64,000 nt of DNA, from assembly GCA_965140775.1 (NCBI GenBank), contig OZ223471.1, forward strand, positions 1,488,001 to 1,552,000. The letters are read 5' to 3'. Positions 59,689-64,000 of the stretch are shown one piece after another. The DNA comes from UBA6244 sp965140775 (GTDB lineage Bacteria > Bacteroidota > Bacteroidia > Bacteroidales > F082). The notes beneath the pieces are model-generated. The model had not been told where the DNA came from, did no database searches, and worked only from the letters and a program-made list of their open reading frames with translations. The stretch's first letter is position 1. Each line of letters begins with the position of its first letter. Both the position numbers and the translations under genes were made by a program.

Positions 59689-60594
59689 TTAAAATTTAAT
59701 GCCAATACCCAGCATCATGTTTTCGTTGAATTGGGTTCGCGGTCCCAGTGGATTTCCGGCATCGTCGTTGATAATTACATCGTTGTCGTATATTAATTCC
59801 GAAGTAATGTTCACGTTCAGCCAGGAGTTCACTTTGAGCACAAGACCGTTTTGCCAGTTCACATCAATATTTTGAGGATTTTTCAGGTAATCGCTGAATA
59901 GTTCCAGCTTGGTGGTGAAGTTCACATTTTTAAATATCTCATAATTGAAAGCCATTAAAAGTTTGGCTCCAAACATGCTTTTTACCCTTTTGGCGTGGAT
60001 GGTGTCGCCGGCTTGGTTCACTGTGGCCGGGTCAAGACCGAATGAGCCCAGGTCGGCCAGACGTTCGTCATTCACGATAATCCAACGTCCGGCAGCAGGG
60101 GAGATGTTCAACAAAAAATGGTCGTTGGGTGTATATTCCACACCGGGGCCAATGTCGATGGTGGCCGGAGCCATAAATTTGGAAATATAAGTTGACGAAT
60201 CTACCTTGTAATCGTAGCCTTTGGCAAACTGGCTTTTGAACGTGAGCACCATGGTGGTGTACCAGTGGTCGTGAATTTCGTAGCCATAGGAAGAGATAAA
60301 TTCGATCTTGTCATCGGTTTTCATGGCTTGGTTGTTACCAATCAGCGAGTAGCCCAAAGCTAAACTCAGCCAGTTGGTCCATTTGTGCTTTCCTTTCAGG
60401 TAATCTGCCTTCACGGTGTATTTGCCCACGGTGGCCAGGGTGTTTTCGCCTCCGGCAGACCAATTGGAGAAATAGCTCTGCGAAAAGTTCAAACTGAGGT
60501 TGTTGGTTACCGTCCAGTTTTTGATGGTGTCGTTTTGGGCCTCGACAGTTACGCCGGCAACAAACAACAATAGGAGTAAAAATACTTTCTTCAT
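59689..60594 (-). CDS. DUF3078 outer-membrane protein
   Basis: A signal peptide (about 1-19, MKKVFLLLLLFVAGVTVEAQ) precedes a beta-barrel-like domain with the conserved opening NNLSLNFSQSYFSNWSAGGE (about 31-50), characteristic of DUF3078, and a C-terminal strand ending in Phe (MLGIGIKF). The family is confined to Bacteroidota and its role is unknown. A -7 element lies at 60676-60683. The following gene is a phosphoesterase. Confidence 0.88.
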   Translation of the reverse strand: MKKVFLLLLLFVAGVTVEAQNDTIKNWTVTNNLSLNFSQSYFSNWSAGGENTLATVGKYTVKADYLKGKHKWTNWLSLALGYSLIGNNQAMKTDDKIEFISSYGYEIHDHWYTTMVLTFKSQFAKGYDYKVDSSTYISKFMAPATIDIGPGVEYTPNDHFLLNISPAAGRWIIVNDERLADLGSFGLDPATVNQAGDTIHAKRVKSMFGAKLLMAFNYEIFKNVNFTTKLELFSDYLKNPQNIDVNWQNGLVLKVNSWLNVNITSELIYDNDVIINDDAGNPLGPRTQFNENMMLGIGIKF

Positions 60595-60675
60595 AATTAA
60601 GGAATTAATTTCTGATCAAGATGTCAATAGGTCGTTCTCAGGGCGATAACAATGACCCCCTTTTGGTTTATTCGG

Positions 60676-60683
60676 CAAAAATA
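60676..60683 (-). promoter_or_regulatory. -7 element TATTTTTG of the DUF3078 operon
   Basis: A TAnnTTTG match followed by C on the minus strand, 81 nt before the ATG at 60594. Confidence 0.5.
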
Positions 60684-60757
60684 ACAATTTTGATAAATTC
60701 TAAATAAAAAACTTGATCCTGTACCGGATAATTTACAAGGCTGTGACGGATTTTTGG

Positions 60758-60914
60758 TTCAAGAGTTCAAGGGTTCAAGGGTTCAAGGGTTCAAGGGTTC
60801 AATGGATCAATGGATCAATGGATCAATGGATCAATAGATCAATGGATCAATGGGATCAATGGATCAATGGATCAATGGGATCAGGGGATCAATGGATCAA
60901 TGGGATCAATGGGT
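60758..60914. repeat. Compound microsatellite: 9-bp GGGTTCAAG units, then 8-9-bp TGGATCAA units
   Basis: About five TTCAAGGG-type units (60758-60800) run directly into about thirteen GGATCAAT-type units (60801-60914), some with an extra G. The tract is in the 392-bp spacer between DUF3078 and the TonB-domain gene, which otherwise holds nothing recognisable. Confidence 0.9.
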
Positions 60915-60986
60915 TAAGGTTTTCTCTCTATACTCCTTACTGCTTACTCCCAACTCCCCCCCGAAGGCTTGCGGGGCCCGACTCCC

Positions 60987-61793
60987 TCATATTCCCGAAT
61001 TCGATTGGTTTGGAATGTGTTTGCCTTTGTGCTCTCCTTTTTGAAATGAAATAACCAATGAGTAATGGGTTCGAACATGGCGATTGTCAACCATTCCCGG
61101 TTTCCACCTGGTGGCTTCCACCAGACGAATGGCCTCTTCTGCGCATCCTCCTCCCACGAACTCCTGGGCTACAATATTGGAAGGTAGTCCGTTGATTTCC
61201 ACCACAAAGTTAATTTTTACATCTCCAACAATTCCCAATTTGTCAGCATTAGGGGGATAGGTGAGGTGGCTGTATATGAACTCGGAAAGCGATGTGGTGC
61301 TGTCGTTGAGATGAAAAACAGGTGCCTGTTCGGTTTTTTTAAGGGGGTAAATTGTTCCCGAACTGTCGTATGGCAGGTAGTTTTTTGGTGGATGCAGGTA
61401 TCCGCGTTTTTTGGAAAGCCGCATGAATTTCTTTTTTTTAAATTCCAGGGTATAAATGCCGGTGGACTCCACCTCCTGCCCCGATTCTTTTGCCGGTAAC
61501 CACAGCAATAAATCGAAAATGGCCAGCGCTGTTGAGTCTATTTCACGACTAACCCCCGTCTTTACCTCACGATGACTGACCTTTCCATTTTTGTCTGCCA
61601 CAAATACGATGTTTACCGTTCCTTCCTGTTTTTTGTTCAAGGCATCATCGGGATAATCCATGAACAGTTCAAGAAAGTTTTTATACACGGCATGAGTCAT
61701 TTGCGTGGCTGGTGGGCTGGTGGACTGTGCCAGGAGTGCGTTTAGGGGTATCATGACAAGAAAAAGTCCGGTTATTTTTGAAAAATGTTTCAT
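60987..61793 (-). CDS. Exported protein with two TonB C-terminal-like domains
   Basis: From the ATG at 61793 a signal peptide (about 1-21, ITGLFLVMIPLNALLAQ) is followed by a first TonB-like domain (about 35-115, NKKQEGTVNIVFVADKNGKV) and a second one (about 170-255, GIVGDVKINFVVEINGLPSN). There is no membrane anchor as in true TonB, so it is probably a periplasmic protein with TonB-fold modules. The C-terminus (GEHKGKHIPNQSNSGI) runs close to the microsatellite. A longer frame up to 62300 overlaps rmuC and was rejected. Confidence 0.75.
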   Translation of the reverse strand: MKHFSKITGLFLVMIPLNALLAQSTSPPATQMTHAVYKNFLELFMDYPDDALNKKQEGTVNIVFVADKNGKVSHREVKTGVSREIDSTALAIFDLLLWLPAKESGQEVESTGIYTLEFKKKKFMRLSKKRGYLHPPKNYLPYDSSGTIYPLKKTEQAPVFHLNDSTTSLSEFIYSHLTYPPNADKLGIVGDVKINFVVEINGLPSNIVAQEFVGGGCAEEAIRLVEATRWKPGMVDNRHVRTHYSLVISFQKGEHKGKHIPNQSNSGI

Positions 61794-61865
61794 AACGGTC
61801 TGATTTGTTTCAATTCGTGAAAATACAGATTTTGGAGAAATATTGTTAGTTTTACCCTTAAAAAA

Positions 61866-63227
61866 ATGAACGATTTGCCAATGTTTCTTTATTTGGGTTT
61901 GGGGGTACTTTTGGGGCTGCTGACGGCCTTGCTGTGGGCAGGTTGGCAAAGTAGAAAAATTCACCAACGGCATCGTGCTGAGCTGAACGAGGAAGTGCAA
62001 CGGTGTGGAGAAATGGATAAGCAGTTGGCCTTGTCGCTGGATAAAACCTCGGCTGCACAGGAGCGTCTTCAACACGTGGAGCAACTTGTGGAGGTTGAAC
62101 GCAGGGCAAAAAATGAGGTGGAGAAAAGGCTGGTTGCCGCCGAATCGGAACTTGCCCACATGAGGCAAAAGCTCGGTGACGAACAAAAAAACCTGGAACT
62201 TCTTCAGGAGCGCCTTCGTACCGAATTCGAGAATGTGGCACACAAAATCATGAAGCAACAAACTGCCGACTTTAACATGTCGAGTCAAAAAGGTTTGCAT
62301 GATATTTTACAACCCTTACGGGAAAAATTGCAAAGTTTTGAGAAAAAGGTGGAAGACACCTATGAAAAAGGTCTTCAAAACCAGTCGGATCTGCGTGCGG
62401 AGTTGAAAAAGATTTACGATCTCAGCATTACCCTCGACAAGGATGCCAAAGATTTGACCAAAGCCTTGAAATCCGACACCAAACGTCAGGGCAATTGGGG
62501 TGAGGTAATTTTGGAAAGGGTACTCGAACGTTCGGGTTTGACCAAAGACCAGGAGTATTTTTTGCAATTTTCGGCCAAAAACAACGAAGGTGCCACCATG
62601 CGGCCTGACGTGCTGATAAAACTCCCTGAGGATAAACACCTGGTGATTGATGCCAAGGTGTCGTTGACGGCTTATACAGAGTATGTGAGTTCGGACGATG
62701 AACAAGTGCGCTCGCGTAAATTGCGTGAGCATCTCGATTCCATCCGCCGGCATGTGAAGGAGTTGAGTCAAAAGCGATACGACAACCTGCTCGGAATTCA
62801 CTCTCCTGATTTTGTGCTGATGTTTATGCCTGTGGAGCCAGCTTTTGCACTGGCGGTGCAAAGCGATATGGAGTTGTTCAACGATGCATGGACTCAACGG
62901 GTGGTAATTGTGAGCCCGACCACCCTGCTGGCCACCTTGCGCACTGTGGCATCCATCTGGAAATTTGAAAAACAAAATCAAAACGCCCGCGAAATTGCCG
63001 ACCGGGGAGGTAAACTATACGATAAATTTGAGAGCTTTGTATCAGATTTGGAAAGTATCGGTCAGTACATCGACAAGGCCGATAAATCCTATAAGGAAGC
63101 TCACAAAAAGTTGACTTCGGGAAGTGGAAATCTGATCAGACAGGTGGAACAATTGAAAAAAATGGGCGTTACCACCAAAAAGAGTTTGCCCGAAAACTTA
63201 CTAAATGAATGGGATGATGAAGGATAA
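61866..63227 (+). CDS. rmuC: DNA recombination protein RmuC
   Basis: The 453-residue protein has an N-terminal membrane helix (about 6-22), a coiled coil (about 35-125) and the RmuC nuclease-like domain (about 135-410) with KRQGNWGEVILERVLERSGL, MRPDVLIKLPEDKHLVIDAK and SPTTLLATLRTVASIWK. RmuC limits DNA inversions at short repeats in E. coli. Here it lies beside a microsatellite, by chance as far as can be seen. Its end overlaps the start of the next gene. Confidence 0.94.
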   Translation: MNDLPMFLYLGLGVLLGLLTALLWAGWQSRKIHQRHRAELNEEVQRCGEMDKQLALSLDKTSAAQERLQHVEQLVEVERRAKNEVEKRLVAAESELAHMRQKLGDEQKNLELLQERLRTEFENVAHKIMKQQTADFNMSSQKGLHDILQPLREKLQSFEKKVEDTYEKGLQNQSDLRAELKKIYDLSITLDKDAKDLTKALKSDTKRQGNWGEVILERVLERSGLTKDQEYFLQFSAKNNEGATMRPDVLIKLPEDKHLVIDAKVSLTAYTEYVSSDDEQVRSRKLREHLDSIRRHVKELSQKRYDNLLGIHSPDFVLMFMPVEPAFALAVQSDMELFNDAWTQRVVIVSPTTLLATLRTVASIWKFEKQNQNAREIADRGGKLYDKFESFVSDLESIGQYIDKADKSYKEAHKKLTSGSGNLIRQVEQLKKMGVTTKKSLPENLLNEWDDEG

Positions 63228-63978
63228 ATACGAAAAACCAACACACGACTTTATCTATGGTACATGGCCTGTGATGGAAGCGGTAAAAGCCAAACGCGAC
63301 CTCGACAAAGTGATTATTCAACATGGGTTGCGTAATACCGTGATTGGTGAAATAATTGCCGAACTGAAGGCGCTTGACATACCCTATCAGTTTGTCCCCA
63401 TCGAAAAGATGAACCGTGTTACCCGAAAAAATCATCAGGGAATAATTGCGTTTTTATCGCCCATTACTTTTGGTAAAATTGAACATGTTTTGCCCGCCAT
63501 CTATGAAAAAGGGGAGGATCCTTTCCTACTTATTCTCGACAAAATTACAGATGTGCGAAATTTTGGTGCCATACTCCGAACAGCTTCATGTACGGGAGTC
63601 CATGCAGTAGTTATCCCCGACAAAGGCTCTGCCATGTTGAATTCCGATACCGTGAAATCCTCCGCCGGAGCCATCTATACCCTTCCCATTTGCCGTAGCG
63701 AAAATCTGAAGGATACCATCGAGTACCTGAAAGAAAGCGGAGTGAAAATCTTCGCTGCCACCGAGAAAGGTTCGGAAGTGTATTACCGCGAGCAACTTAC
63801 CGGTCCATGTGCACTCATCATGGGTTCCGAAGGCGAAGGAATTTCACCCGAATACCTCCGCCGATCGGATGTGCTGGTACAAATCCCCATGGTAGGCACC
63901 ATCGCCTCACTCAATGTGTCGGTAGCCGCCGGTGTATTGATGTACGAGGTGTTTCGACAGAGGAATGTGGCGAAGTGA
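63214..63978 (+). CDS. rlmB: 23S rRNA 2'-O-ribose methyltransferase, RlmB/TrmH family
   Basis: The SpoU/TrmH protein has the N-terminal substrate-binding region (DFIYGTWPVMEAVKAKRDLD, about 9-28) and the knotted methyltransferase motifs: DKITDVRNFGAILRTA (about 107-122), LIMGSEGEGISPEYLR (about 203-218) and IPMVGTIASLNVSVAAGVLM (about 227-246). It methylates G2251 of 23S rRNA by family assignment. The start overlaps rmuC; ATG codons at 63205, 63214 and 63217 are possible, and 63214 was chosen without strong reason. Confidence 0.92.
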   Translation: MMKDKYEKPTHDFIYGTWPVMEAVKAKRDLDKVIIQHGLRNTVIGEIIAELKALDIPYQFVPIEKMNRVTRKNHQGIIAFLSPITFGKIEHVLPAIYEKGEDPFLLILDKITDVRNFGAILRTASCTGVHAVVIPDKGSAMLNSDTVKSSAGAIYTLPICRSENLKDTIEYLKESGVKIFAATEKGSEVYYREQLTGPCALIMGSEGEGISPEYLRRSDVLVQIPMVGTIASLNVSVAAGVLMYEVFRQRNVAK

Positions 63979-64000
63979 AAGTTTGGTTGGATATTTTAGT

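Noticed and set aside
60758..60914. CRISPR array
   Set aside because: Units are 8-9 bp without spacers; this is a microsatellite.
60713..61054. Plus-strand frame through the microsatellite (113 codons)
   Set aside because: The repeated residues (MDQWIN-type) follow only from the tandem units.
1..64000. tRNA, rRNA, tmRNA genes, IS transposases and prophage genes
   Set aside because: None was recognised by eye on either strand; a covariance-model scan would be needed to exclude small RNAs.

Overview
The window is chromosomal DNA from a member of the Bacteroidota, probably a free-living or anaerobic Marinilabiliales/Bacteroidales-like lineage (the phylum is well supported, the order is inference). 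Evidence: a short 287-residue primary sigma factor of the Bacteroidota type; more than twenty copies of the Bacteroidota -7 promoter element TAnnTTTG at the right distance from genes; a Rho factor with a long disordered insertion; a type IX secretion sorting domain; and families largely confined to the phylum (DUF4293, DUF3078, LruC, FISUMP, PepSY-like, LysM fused to a periplasmic-binding fold). No rRNA, tRNA, IS transposase, prophage or CRISPR array was seen.

Layout. 1-5043: core housekeeping on the minus strand (rpsO, pnp, rpoD, then rpe and a thioesterase), preceded at the left edge by a truncated membrane protein. 5239-12863: a DUF308 membrane protein, a DHOD-like flavoprotein with an outer-membrane barrel, a GT9 glycosyltransferase, a Sua5/YrdC protein, a GMC oxidoreductase and CysQ. 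12850-20934: a FISUMP protein, a repeat-rich spacer, a two-component system divergent from a secreted polyproline protein, an aspartyl protease-PDZ lipoprotein and a small operon of poorly known genes. 21097-29882: a 53-residue membrane protein, an Omp28-like T9SS cargo with a frameshifted start, two tandem CxxCH proteins, a LruC lipoprotein, shikimate kinase and RlmD. 30033-40211: a LOG-family protein, a lytic transglycosylase-uvrA operon, rfbC, radC, rpsT and an FNR-like reductase-miaB-mtaB operon. 40300-41580 is a mosaic of repeats and gene fragments, the only clearly accessory stretch.

41582-45972 is the most interesting part: an ECF sigma factor with a PepSY-like partner faces a helical lipoprotein ending in four lysines, followed by two L,D-transpeptidases and a third protein that looks like a catalytically dead L,D-transpeptidase. 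The arrangement recalls Braun lipoprotein and its attachment enzymes and may be an independent outer membrane-peptidoglycan tether. 45991-63978 holds a radical SAM protein, a POT peptide transporter, glutamate dehydrogenase, a BlaI/M56-TonB pair with three matching operators, a LysM-receptor protein with a MORN-like lipoprotein, rho, DUF4293, a YfcE-like phosphoesterase with a DUF3078 protein, a microsatellite, a double TonB-domain protein, rmuC and an RlmB-type methyltransferase.

Two further regulatory observations stand out. Four TTAACC direct repeats with 10-11 bp phasing fill the space between the two divergent promoters of the two-component locus, and both divergent products carry an identical L-P7-V motif. 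Several -7 elements sit so close to the start codon that the mRNAs should be leaderless or nearly so.
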